From assembly GCA_936450465.1 (NCBI GenBank), contig OW388296.1, positions 17,092,526 through 17,156,525 on the forward strand: 64,000 nt of DNA, given 5' to 3'. This DNA is from Gibbula magus (lineage: Eukaryota; Mollusca; Gastropoda; Trochida; Trochidae). A model generated the notes under the pieces. The model did not search any database, was not told where the DNA came from, and saw only the letters and a list, made by a program, of their open reading frames with translations. The position numbers and the translations under genes were made by a program. Positions 12,546 to 24,829 of the stretch are shown here, piece by piece. The first letter of the stretch is position 1. Every line of letters starts with the position of its first letter.

Positions 12546-14864
12546 AGTATATATGTACATGTATATTGCAATGAAACCTGTGATCATTGGAGGAACCATG
12601 TGTGAAGTACAATGCATCATTTTACTCATTGAACCTACATCAATACAGGTAAAGCAGTTTTCTACTGCAAGTAACTACCTTTTGATACAAAATATTAATG
12701 CTCAAACTATTGTGCTATCCTGTAACCTGATTTTATCAGTTACAACCAACAAACAAAACTTTCAGATTTCAGTGAACCTTTTGGCATGAAGTATGATAGA
12801 TAGTAACATGATATATGTCCAACAATCCCATTAATTTGGAAAATGTGATGAGAAAACATAATATCAATATTATTTTATGTTATCAAATCATGACAACTTC
12901 ATATACTTTAAAATATTGTAAATTTGACTCTTTTTTAAAAATTTAAATTATTATTTTTAACCTTCTTCTATTTCTGACTGGCAATGGTGGCATGTAGAAT
13001 TGGGATTGAAAATAATATTACACAAACTTTATGTTTATCAAAGACTGGCTGTCATTCGAGAGATAAAATATGTGTATTGCACAAATACACATGCACATTA
13101 ACCTACCAGCTTGTGTGTTCTGCATGTTCCAGTTTCAGTAATGAGTATGTGTGTCATCCTACCTCAGTTTGACATCTTTTGGCATCAGTTTGGTGTCTCA
13201 GTGTCTCACCAGCAATATGAACCTGAAAATACAGATTAATTTAATCAGTACCTTTTCACATACATATTTTTGTTTTTGTGTATTTCAAAAGAAATGTACA
13301 AACTCAAAGTACAGAAAAACAACCTCCATGTAGGCTCCACCTACACTTCAAAGACATCTGATGGGAGAAAAGATTTGTGCATATTTTAAGAAATATACTG
13401 ATTTATCTAACAGTAGCATATTTTAGAATTAATTGCACAATGATCACAAAGCAATTTTATCATGAACAACAGTATCAAATTACCGTAAATGCTTTAAATA
13501 ATTGCCTGCCTTCACAGGCCTTGAGTAATTGCTGGGCTAAATTTATCAATGTAAACAAATATATCCGATATTTTATAGTTTGAATTTTTGCGTTCCAATA
13601 TAATAATTAATTGGTTCGATTTGCTTTGAAATTAGTAGACTTCTAAAAAGTCGACTGTATAAGTGTAATCTGATTATTCAACTTTTCAAGGATTTACGGT
13701 AGTCAACATATTTTCAAAAGCAATGTTATGAATGTACTGTAAATACTACTTGTACCTTTAACTTACCGAAATTCTCAAATGGATCAGTCAAAGTCGTAGG
13801 ATGATTGAGTGACAGTAACAAGTCACTACATCGCTTCTCACGCCGGGCATGGATCGAGGCTCGGGTCGGTGTCATCGAAATATGAAAGTTTGAGAAGCCG
13901 GGTTTTATGACTGCGTGTTCAGCAACGGTGAACGCTGATATCTTCTTCTTTTATGTCTTATTTCGTCTTGAGTAATAACATGTCTTCCGTTGACACTTGT
14001 CTTTTGATGATTTTGTCTAATGAGCAGCTGATCGCCAAACGGAGCGAGTGACCGGTGTTGAATGAAACTCGCACCGGTGTTGACAAACAATGCCACAATT
14101 CGTTCGGTTGTCGTTAATATCATGTTAAATGTGCTTATTTGCTAATATTTAGTGCTTCATTGACATGAATACATACATAGATCATCTGTAAACATAAATT
14201 TCGTTGCATATTGTTTATTTATAGTTGTTTAGTGTTGATGACGTGAATTTTTTGTCAGTTTGAATGCCGTCAATTCAGACATGCGCAGAAGTGATTATGT
14301 GTGCCTAGACTATACCCTTAAAGCACTAACACTGCTAAGGCTCCATGCATATGATATCGTCTCACTAAGGTCTGGCGTGGCATGTGATTTTCAGCTATGT
14401 GACATACAGTATCACTAACCATCATTAATGAAGCCAAATTTGTAACTTCAAAACAAAAAGGACCAATTCCATTAAATCATGTATTTGTGCAATGCTATTA
14501 TTTTCAAACCAAATCTCAAAAAGTTATTTGATCTGATTTGGCCAGTTTTATTTGAAATGTACCTTTATCAAATGTGACTTCTTGACTGTGTTCAACTGTT
14601 CTGAGTAGGATGAATTAGCGCTTTAACTGCTGATGTAGTAATATTTTCGGATAGCTGATCTCTGGCCAGTGAACTATCATGGATTAATCCCTTTGTTAAC
14701 ATGTCATGGTTCCATTCAATGTGCTCCTCCGCATAAGTGCTCATGTGTTTATATATCATATTTAAATATTTAAAAAATCAAGTTGCATGACTTTTTGGCG
14801 GTGATGTTGATAGAGTTAAAGCGTTATAACCTCCAGTCTGTTGAGCTACCTGGAATATGTGTGT

Positions 14865-15309
14865 ACAAACCAAGAGTACCTCGGCTGGACAAGGGTTAAC
14901 ATGCTTGCAATGACTTCTCACAAACCAAGAGTACCTCGGCTAGACAAGGGTTAACATGCTTGCAATGACTTCTCACAAACCAAGAGTACCTCGGCTAAAC
15001 AAGGGTTAACATGCTTGCAATGACTTCTCACAAACCAAGAGTACCTCGGCTAAACAAGGGTTAACATGCTTGCAATGACTTCTCACAAACCAAGAGTACC
15101 TCGGCTAAACAAGGGTTAACATGCTTGCAATGACTTCTCACAAACCAAGAGTACCTCGGCTAAACAAGGGTTAACATGCTTGCAATGACTTCTCACAAAC
15201 CAAGAGAACTTCGGCTAAACAAGGGTTAACATGCTTGCAATGACTTCTCACAAACCAAGAGTACCTCGGCTAAACAAGGGTTAACATGCTTGCAAGGAAG
15301 TCTCACAAA
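14865..15309. repeat. 55-bp tandem array, 8 copies
   Basis: Units start at 14865 and every 55 bases to 15250: ACAAACCAAGAGTACCTCGG, CTAAACAAGGGTTAACATGC, TTGCAATGACTTCTC. Most copies are identical; the first two read CTGGAC or CTAGAC, and one has AGAACTTC. There is no spacer structure, so it is not CRISPR. Confidence 0.97.
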
Positions 15310-16518
15310 CCCTGTTATAGGGTAGATAGTTTCTCTCTACCATTTCAAAGGAAGTGATATTATATGCTTCACACTGTCATTGTTGCAGATATTGGATGTT
15401 AGTTCAGTCATGGTACGTTGAGTGTATACCTTCAAAGTAACAGTATCTGAAGGAGATAGACTTTCATTTCGTCTTCAAAAGGAACTTGTAATCTTGATCT
15501 TTGCAGAGCATTTAGAAGTCTTTAAAAGGAAATGTTTTGTTGCTCTTGATAAAAAAGTAGACATAGCAAAAGGGTTGATATAGAAATCTTGTCTGTATTC
15601 ATTATTGAACGGGTTGTTACAGACAGACAGGATCAAAGTAACATTTAATTACAGGTGCTGTCAACTTAGTATAAAAGATCAAGACTCAAATTATTCCTTT
15701 AGACCGAAGATTCTGATGTCTTAGATCTGTTTGTCATATATTTATTTATTTATTAATTTTGTAACAATTACAAAGTAACAGTAACCGAAGCCTTTCATGG
15801 TTAAGGTTCCAGTGTAACATTACATTAATAAGCGAGCAATATTGATATTGGAGACAGAGCAAGTCTATAATGGTTTTGTAGAAGTACCTGTAACAAGAGA
15901 CGATAGGTGAAGGGGATAACAGTTCAGGTGATAGACGATACAGTTAGAGGGATTAGATTTACATCTTGACCATACCTGGACAAAATTGGATATGGAGTGA
16001 TGATATACCTGACAATAGAGTGGAATTAGTTGTGAAATTTAGCTGTCATTGTGGAAAATGATTGATAGGAAGTGAAAATGTGGAAAATTAGATATCAGGT
16101 TTTATTTAGATTGGTAATGTGATAAATTAGAAGATGAATATAGCTGATATGAAGTAAAACTATAACCTGACAGGTTTATGGGAACAGAAAGTTGGAAACG
16201 GTTAAAGGACAGTATGACTTTACGCCACTATTAGATATTAGATATGAAATAATGTTACAGCTAACTAGATCTTAAATGAAAAACTGAAAATTTTGAAAAT
16301 TATTTTTAAATGATTATAGAGTTAAGCGTAAAGTAGAAATTCACAGGAAAGTTATATAATCTGACAGTGTGAAAAAGATCACATAATATTATCAGTATAT
16401 AATTGGGGAGACGAGAAATAACCAATGTAAAAAATGTGTCGTATGATATACCACATGCAGTGTAGCAATACTTGAAAGAAAATGATAACGCTATTTGAAA
16501 GTTAAAAAATTCTTTTGT
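15310..16518. other. Non-coding sequence, no gene seen
   Basis: AT-rich DNA with no coding or repeat signal that I could support. Confidence 0.5.
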
Positions 16519-16527
16519 TAAAGATAC

Positions 16528-16635
16528 AGTTAAACACACAAGTAAACACACAGGTAGACACAGGTGTAAACACACAGGTAGACACAGGTGTAAACACACA
16601 GGTAAATGTACAGGTAAACACACAGGTAGACATGC
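16528..16635. repeat. Short-period tandem repeat (TAAACACACAGGTAGACACAGG family)
   Basis: About five degenerate units of roughly 12 to 24 bases built from AAACACACAGGTA and GACACAGGTG. The long minus-strand frame that crosses it (16306-16695, Cys/Leu/Pro-rich) comes from this repeat. Confidence 0.85.
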
Positions 16636-19600
16636 TGTACAGGTATGACATTGCGCTTCAGTGTGCAGATCTAGACAGGGAATACGAGACTGCATGATCT
16701 TAGTTTTTATCTTGAGGATTATGTTATAACCCCAGAATATTATGCTTTGTGCTTAGATCTATTCAAATCCAAAATGTAGACCATCTTTTGTCCTTGGATT
16801 TGCGTCAGTGATCACAGATGTCTTTCATCGGATTATAGCTTCATAGCTTCTCCACCTGTAAATCTTTACTTACTTATATTCAAGAACAGGAAATTCGTTT
16901 TCTAAGATCAACAATTTTACTGAAATATAAGCACAAGGTTTGCTGTAACTCTTTGGAAATTTACTGGAATTGTTGTAGTGAATGATGAACATCAGGTATT
17001 AGTCAGGACTGATACAGTCTTTGAAATATATGTTTTGCAATGAAATTTGATATTTTGGGATTTAATAAGAAACTAAATAAATAGAATGTTGAAAATTTGT
17101 ATTGGATTCAATCCAATTCTTCACTTCATAACTATCAGACCAACAGACCTTTAATGCAAAACAGTAACAGTAAAATGTGAGCATTTTAAAATTTCTTATG
17201 ATGGGACATTAAATATTTAATATACAACAATTTCTTTTCATTATGTTTTGTAGTGAATCAAAACTTTTCAGGATCAATAATATACAGAGTAGGAAATATT
17301 TCTTCTTTATTTGAACTGTAAAACTTTATTCATTTCCTCTTTTCGATTTGTTGGGCTTGCAATGTGTATTCAACAAGCTGGACTTGCTTGATGAGAACTC
17401 TATACTGTATAATGGAATCTCAATATTTTATTAATCAACACCAGGTGTATAACTTGACAGGTGTGTGCTAAGTCCATTAAAGTTTGGTTGAACAGAAGTA
17501 AAAGTGATTTCTTACGTATGGACCATTACCTTGCATGCATGGTCTATTTATGTACTTTCACCTGTAAATTTACTTACAGTTTTACCTATGGGTCACCTCG
17601 TTAAGTATATGGGAACAGGTGTACAGAATACTTTCAAAATGACATGATAACCATAATGATACTCATAATGATTCTGTATACTTATATAGTGCTAATCTAT
17701 GGGAAAGTGCAAAAATGATTTTGTATATTGACAAAGGGGGTATGTCCTTGGCACAATTTAATTCTGTAGATTTCAGGTTTTGCAAGGATTCTGTTACATA
17801 TAGATATATCTTTTGAAACTTCTGGACCAAGGGATTGGATTCAATACAATGTATGTTGTAGAGAACAAATGCAGTTTGGTAAAGTTGGATGTAATGCTAC
17901 GTTCTAATTCAGCCCTGTTCCATTCTCGGTTTTCTAGCTCCAGCCAAAAGCATCCAGTGGGATAATTTGTGGTTAAAAGTGTGGAGTAGGTTTATACTTA
18001 AAAACGTCATGTTTTACAAGGTAAAAACATATCAATTCTAAAATCTTTTCTGTAGCTTCTTTTTCACCTGCAGATTGACCTAGAATTACCCAGTTATCTA
18101 CCTGTTTACTGACTTTCAAGCACACCTTAGTGGAACCTCGTTAGAATCTTAGGTAAGCGGAAAACTCCTGGGTAGATACTTGAGTGATCTAGGTCAGAAA
18201 CATATCTACCTGAGGGACAAGATTTACCTGTGAAGGTGGGTGTATCTGGGGAGCAAGAACACGCCAAATCAAATAGCATCCTGCCTTTACGCAAACAAAT
18301 CACATGAGTGATGTATAATGGTGGACAAATATTCTTACAGAGTTTCCAGCTGACGTGCTCGAGTAATGATGCTTTTAAGATGGTAGAAGGATCTATTGCT
18401 TGACTAGAGGGTCACAAAGATCCAATTGGACCAGGGCTTTATATTGGTTTAAGAGGAGAGTCTTGATAGAGATAGGAGGATAGTATAGACGATGTTCTGT
18501 CAGGTGTGCAAGACATACCTGTATTTTATAGACATTTGTTATTGTAGGTGTATTTTATGGTACATTTTGTCAACATTATTGACAATCTTTTCATGGGGAG
18601 TTGAAAAGATCTTCGAGTCATCAATTATCTGTGAATAAGCTGAAAATGGACATTGCTTCTGACAAATTTGATATTCTAGAATTTATATTTTGTCATCCTG
18701 CAAGGATGGTATTATTTCTGGCTTTATAAAACTGAAAATATTATTAAAAATCTGTGGTAATTTGATATAAAACTAATACAAATAGATTTATGTGAATGTT
18801 GATGATTGTGATTTAGGGGTTTAATTGCACTTGATGTTAAAAATATGTTTTTGAAAAAGAAAGTCGTCTGGTATGAAATCTGGAAAAGAAAATTCTTAGT
18901 TACAGTAATTCCTAACCTACGCCATGTATGTTCTACAAAATATACCGTACATTAAAGCTTGGACCAAGCCGAACTGATTTAGTTGACATGTTTGTATAGG
19001 CTTTGGTCGATCCCCATTGATTCAAGTCCAAGAAATTGTTCATATTAATCGGATTATCAGCATTCTTTGTGTACTGGTTCATTTTGTTACTAGGCCCGAG
19101 TAAAGACCTCTCAATATGGTCGCCTTATTTCACGATCTCAGTTGAGGATTGTCACTTTTACGATCAGTTTATGATAGTTGATGTTTGCTTAAGAGTCGAT
19201 AGTTCAGCGTTCAACATGCTGAGAGCTTGGCGACCACGTTTAATAGTATTGAAACGTGCAAAATCGTTTATTTCTTGTGAATTAATGTCAGAATCGTTTG
19301 TAATTTGCTTTTTGAAATTAGTTTATGGAAAGTATGTTAATTGTAGAAGCTACTGTGTAATAGAAGTAAAATCTGCAAGTGAATAAACACCTTGAATCAA
19401 TTTGTTTTCCACACTTCTGAGTAGCCAATTTACAGGAATGTATAGAGGATATAAAGATTGATCCTGATATCTGTGATAATTTGGCATTTATTTCTCCAAT
19501 GATTGGAAATAACTAAGTCAGTATTTTCAGTTCAAGCTCACATTTGCCTAGCAACCATTGTTTCAGCACCAGTTCCGTAATATTGTTGTCTGACATTACA

Positions 19601-19821
19601 TAACAATTGTTTGTGACACCATTTTAGCTGTCCATCGTAAGAGAAAAGAACTGTTTTCTTTCTGTTTTTATGCAATTTAAATGGATTAAAATGGGTGATA
19701 AAGAAATTATTACACTCAAAAGTGTGCCGTATGAGTGAAATTAAACTCTGGCAAGTTTGTGTATAATCCTCAAATTCATACATGTTTTGTTAAAGTTATA
19801 CGAAGAACTTCCGGTAATAAT
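16636..19821. other. Non-coding sequence, no gene seen
   Basis: No coding exon supported. The 116-residue frame at 19036-19386 is the longest, but it has no recognisable domain, no splice context and AT-rich composition. CAGGTG/CACCTG hexamers are frequent between 17440 and 18540. Confidence 0.5.
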
Positions 19822-20137
19822 GGGGGCGGGATAGCGCAGTGGTTAGCACGTTCGGCTTCGGATCAAGAGATCCGGGGTTCGAATCCCGCCAGGGGCACGG
19901 CAACTTTGTCGGCTGTAGAGAACTGTTCTACACGCAGTAAGGTTTGGGTGCAATGCTACACTGAAATTCAGGGTAGTACCACCCATGGTTCGCTAGTTCC
20001 AGCCGATGCTCGCAGGTTTCACCGCAGTGCATAGTCACATGGCATTGCGGGCTTTCTCCCTGCCATAATACTAGCAGCCGCGATGTAAGTGAAATACTTT
20101 TGAAAGCGGCGTTAAACCTCACTTCACCTCACCTCCT
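19822..20137 (+). mobile_element. Full-length tRNA-derived SINE with target duplication
   Basis: The head has an A box TAGCGCAGTGG (19832-19842) and a B box GGTTCGAATCC (19876-19886), both good RNA polymerase III sites. The body has AGAACTGTTCTACACGCAGT and GTACCACCCATGGTTCGCTA, and the tail AGCGGCGTTAAACC plus (CACTT/CACCT) units. GTAATAAT flanks both sides (19814-19821 and 20138-20145). The tRNA-like head is not a functional tRNA because it continues into the SINE body. Confidence 0.95.
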
Positions 20138-20145
20138 GTAATAAT

Positions 20146-23100
20146 CTCTGTTTACTCTGTAAAAAAATTGTTTCGAAAATTATTTGTCCGAATGTGTTAT
20201 GAAATAAAGCTTCAAATCTGTATTGGGATGACAAGGAATTATTATAAGGGGACAAGTCACACATTTTATGAACATCTGAACATGGTTACCAATAATTCAT
20301 TCACATAATTACCATCAAGAACAGTTTGTCTCAGAAATAATAGGAGATTAAGATCATAAATTCATGAATTCACGCAATTACATTGTTATTTGGGAGAACA
20401 TTGAAATCTCTTCAGTCCCTCTGCAAAATTAGGACACAATTTGGATGATTGGGACGATGTTTTGCAATACCGATGCCCGCTGTTAATTCAATTTCTGTGA
20501 TTCAGTTAATGGTTCTCTGGAATTGGCACCGATTATGAATTATGTCTGATTGATGGGATGTATCACTCTTTGATTCCTGCAAGTGTGGAACTGTCTCCAA
20601 GATGGTGAAGTGTTCAGCAAATTTACTAAGATTTGTGTTGTAGAGGTTGTGATTTTAATCACAGATAGATGCCATGTGGTTGGATTATCTGAAGTTGCCA
20701 AATTATTCATAAATGTAAATTTTGTCTTTTCTACTCAAGGGTTTAGAATGTAGGTTTGATTATTTCTAACCTTTCTAGGATTAATGGATTTTGTGGTATT
20801 CTGAATACTTGGTGCTTTCTTGCTGTTTTTCCTCGATTTGAGGATGTTTTTTTTGTAGTCGCGAAGTCCTAAAAATGCAGTTAGAAATTTTCTGCCTATA
20901 TGCACTCACGCAGGTTTAATGTAGATTTGGCATAACTTCCTGCAAATATTGCCTGATTTATAGAGTAAATTAATAAATAATTGAATTTTATGGTTTCTCA
21001 AGTCACGTTCAGTCTCACTCATTTTCTTTAGCCACAGATGAATTGTACATCCCATAGTTCATCTGAGTCTGTAGTTCCTCTGACCCTCAACGAGTGACTA
21101 GAATACTGAAAGATTTTGATGGATGTATATTCTGTACGGGAGAGAAGGGATGTAGATGTGTTCACGTGTTGGCCTAGAGAAGTGTTACTCATCCGTTTGT
21201 GGGGATCAGGCGATGATGTAAAAGTTGACCCTCGCATTAGATAGGATCAGTGATGTGCTTTGCATATGTGATATCTCTAGGTTGACAAGGTCCCATTTTC
21301 ACACAAGTTTCCCACTTTGTGTGCCTGCTAGTATTATCATTATGTATTATAGATTATGGATTAAATAATTGTTGATTTGTAAAGTTTGAGCATTTGCCCA
21401 ATCCTCGTAAGTAATATTATACCTTATTGCATTCATGAATGCTTTGATTGGTTTTATTCCTCAGGAAAAATTAATTAATGTTCTGATAATTAATTAAAGG
21501 ATAAAATACTCTTTCAAAATGTACATAAGGATACTGGCAATATTTATAATAAATTCTTACCTTAATGATGTTTTTATTTTGATGTTATTTAAAGAAATAC
21601 ACACATACACCCACTTATACAAAAACAAAAATATCAATAAAGAAACAGCATCATACTTAACCCTTACTGTACAATAGGACTTTCTGTGTTCCTTCAGAGA
21701 AATGTTAACAAGGAGTTAGTAAAGAATGTATTCAGTTTGTTTTGAGAGTTCTGAAAAAAACTGCACATTTTGAATAGGAAACGCCAAACACAACACACTC
21801 AGTAAGAAATCTTCCCCAGGCCAAGATAGCTGAGTGCATGCATACACCGATGCATTCTGACTCAATATGCAGGGTCACTCTGACCTGGGACGTCTCAACA
21901 CAAACATAGACAAACCCAGTCCTGTGCAGGAATATCACAGAATGTTTATACCAAACACTGTAAAAATGAAGGGCAAAGTCTTTCAGAAATGATTATTATG
22001 ATGATTTAAAAGTTAACAAGGCTGACGGTTTGGTTTTGTCAATTTATAGCAGAATTAAATGCTTTTAAGAAAATGGATGTTCTTTTTATTCTGAAATATG
22101 CCATTAAGCCAGGAGTATTATTTTTATAAAATATTGTAAGTTGTTGAAAGTTGTGAAGGCAAAGGTTAAAGGAGTCTTAGAACAGAAAAATGCCCCAGGT
22201 ATCAATATTTGTCTTCTAAGTTATTGACTAAACCAGCCCTTCCCCATTTTGTAGGTCTATATTGCAGTTAATAGAGCTAAACAATACTTGACACTCTTTG
22301 ATGTTTTATTATTGTGCTTTGTTCCCTTTCATGCTAAATAGCTTTAGGTTATGAACAATTCATTATTCCTTTGAACTCGTGTTGGAAAGCTTTTACTTGT
22401 ACTTTGTCAATGTGTGTTCTGACATAAGTATTATCTATAGCTACTGTTGAATGATTTTAATCTTATATGTGGGTAAATAGCTTTCTAAATGAATTCAATG
22501 TTTATTGTCATAATTAATGCTTCAGTCAAGCCACTCATTAAGCCACCACAAAAGCATGGTTCACAATTAACCTTGAATAATTTGAAATTAGTACTTCAGA
22601 TCATAATCTCACAGGTCAATAAATACTCACTCAATGCTTTTCATATTTATTAAATACAATGAGTGTTTCTATTTGTAACATTTCTGTTTATCATAAAGTC
22701 CCCACAAATAACCAGTTGAAGTAAAGTAGTATTGGCTCATTGTGTAGAGTGTTTGTCAGATTTATTGAGGTAGTATTGTGTAAATACTATCACATACACA
22801 GCACTGTGTGGCTATCTTGTTGATCAAAGAGTTAACACATAGATTAGTCAGAGCTGAAGGATCTAATATGCTTGACTAATGGTACATACAGTGTTACATA
22901 CAGTAGAGAGGGGTTGGATAACCTTCAAATGTTTAACAATGTAATAAGTTGGAGAGGGCTCATGTAATACAGGTCATAACATATTGGGCAAAGAAGTGAA
23001 GAGAGGCCTAACAATGTTCAACAATCCCATATTCATCTGTAATATTTAATGCAAATAACATTCTGTTGTACATTGTTTATGTTTAACAATGATATTTAAG

Positions 23101-23261
23101 TGAAGAGGGTATTGGTATTCTCCTAACGGTCTAAAACCTCTTAACATTTGAGAGTGATGCAAATAACATTTGTATGTCCTTATGTTTAACAGAGTTATTG
23201 AAGTGACAACTGATAAATAATTTTCAATTACCTCCTGGCATGTACCAGTATTCTTGGAATA
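20146..23261. other. Non-coding sequence, no gene seen
   Basis: AT-rich DNA with short frames only and no recognised repeat family. Confidence 0.5.
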
Positions 23262-23593
23262 AGGGGAGTGGGGCAGGGTGGCGCAGGATGGCGCAGGATG
23301 GCGCAGTGGTTAGCGCGTCCGGCCTCGGATCAAGAGGTCCGTGGTTCGAATCTTTTTCTGCAGTAGAGAACTGTTCTACATGCAGTAAGGTTTGGGTTCA
23401 ATCCTACACTGAATTTCAGTGCAGTACCACCCATGGTTCGCTAGTTCCAGCCGATGCTCGGAAGTTTCACCGCATGGCATAGCCACATGTCGTTGCAGGC
23501 TATCTCCCTGCCATAATACTAGCAGCCGCGATATAAGAGAAATACTCTTGAAAGCGGCGTTAAACCCATCTCACCTCACCTCTCCTCACCTTC
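23262..23593 (+). mobile_element. tRNA-derived SINE, second copy
   Basis: Same family as 19822-20137. A box TGGCGCAGTGG and B box GGTTCGAATCT are preserved. The head carries a local triplication of GGATGGCGCA, which repeats the A box region. The tail ends AAAGCGGCGTTAAACCC and CTCACC units. GAATA on both sides (23257-23261, 23594-23598) may be a target duplication. Confidence 0.92.
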
Positions 23594-23598
23594 GAATA

Positions 23599-24473
23599 GA
23601 GAACACTTTACCAATGTTGAGTGTCAGCCAATGTATGTTAGAGTTTTATTGGAATGGAGATGTATTTAGCTTCAGTTAAGAATCATCTGATGATTGGAAT
23701 AGTAACTACTTGTGTCCAATGTTTATCTGAGTGTTAGTGGAATGGAGAGGGGTTTAATAACTATTTACGATCTTCTAATGGCATCTTTATGTGGACGATG
23801 GTCACCAGTGATAGCCAATAGAAGATGGAGTCCTCTTCTTGGGTGTTAGAGTGATATTTGCTGCGTTCCGCCATTGTTTGATTTAGCTCCGTGTTGACGT
23901 TTGTTATCAGTGAAACAACACGCATAGTAGGATTCACTTTATCTGCCGGTCTGTCAGACGATATTCAGAGCTTTGATATATGACCTTTTGGAGGTTATTG
24001 ATTTGAACATGCTTTATGTGTAGCTTCCATGAATTGAATTGATAGGAGTAGCATGTCTTGATTTCTTTCATGTTGAGTTCATATGAAGTTTTAATTAAAG
24101 TAAAAATATTACTTTTCCTTTGGTATGTCTGACTTCCTTCATATTGAGTCAATATATAGTGTTCTAATCAAAGCGGAAAAATTCTTTTTCAATTTTCTGT
24201 CCTGTAAACTTTAAAGTTAAAAATTAAGAGATAAACAAGTGACTTTTGAACCATGAATATCAGGATTTAAGAATAATATTGAGTGTAAACAAATATACGG
24301 TCAAGTTTCAGTAAGGTTCGCGTTGTTTAGCCTGTCACAATCTCTCTATTCCGTTGCAGAAAGTAAAATGAATTATTTAACCAGTACAGAATGTCACATG
24401 TTAGAATATGAGCCTCTCTAGGATTCTGTCGAAGGTCATCTCCCAATATTCAATCTTTCTGATTCCTCCGCAG
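23599..24473. other. Intronic sequence before the first recognised exon
   Basis: No coding or repeat signal. The last bases, CTGATTCCTCCGCAG, form the acceptor of the exon at 24474. Confidence 0.6.
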
Positions 24474-24829
24474 ATGGTCTGAACGAGGTGAAGGCTGCGT
24501 GTGAGCTGTACATGCGACTCGTCACGGAGGAGATGCTTCTGAATAGCGTCACCATCCGTCTCGACAAGATGACGGAAGACGCCTTCCTGTCTCCACTATT
24601 CAAGTTCTTTGTGGACGCCCTGGCGACCATTCTGCATGTGGAGACGACCCAGATTTACGTGATCAACGTGGAAAATGACGTGGACGTGAAGGGTCAGATC
24701 CTGAACGTGAGCGTGTCCGTCTTGCAGAACAAGGACAGCAACAACAAGGACATATTCTTCCCGCCGGAGTTCATCCAGGAGAACATCTACCTGCAGAGAA
24801 CTATGTTGGCTAACCTCTCAACACTACAG
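24474..24829 (+). CDS. CELSR: CELSR exon a: linker between cadherin repeats and EGF modules
   Basis: The exon follows a CTCCGCAG acceptor, begins with the last two bases of a split codon and ends ...TLQ before GTATGT. The peptide has the conserved CELSR segment after the last cadherin repeat: LVTEEMLLNSVTIRL, FLSPLFKFFVDALA, then a stretch that leads into the first EGF. GC content is clearly higher than in the surrounding intron. Everything upstream in the window appears to be intron, so the cadherin ectodomain must be encoded before base 1. Confidence 0.95.

Larger units (their letters stand above)
10283..14317. mobile_element. Second TTAA-flanked element, 4.0 kb, no transposase
   Basis: TTAA at 10279-10282 and 14318-14321 bound a segment with perfect 12-bp inverted ends GGGTATAGTCTA. 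With the TTAA this makes 16 matching bases, hard to explain by chance over 4 kb. Short frames inside (for example 10736-10918, 11352-11624, 13905-14123) show no transposase motif. It contains a CA/TA microsatellite and hairpin MITE copy 2. It may also be a composite of several insertions. Confidence 0.5.

Noticed and set aside
13905..14123. 72-residue minus-strand frame near the right end of the second TTAA element
   Set aside because: No similarity to any transposase could be seen; it is too short and lacks the acidic catalytic residues.
14865..15309. Possible CRISPR-like array
   Set aside because: Units are directly adjacent and the same throughout, with no variable spacers, and the genome is animal.
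16306..16695. 129-residue minus-strand frame, Cys/Leu/Pro-rich
   Set aside because: Its patterned part is the short tandem repeat at 16528-16635; the rest has no domain.
19036..19386. 116-residue + strand frame
   Set aside because: No recognisable motif, AT-rich composition, and no splice-bounded context.
19832..19890. Possible functional tRNA gene
   Set aside because: A and B boxes are present, but the sequence continues into a SINE body and tail and has a target duplication; no tRNA acceptor-stem closure was seen.
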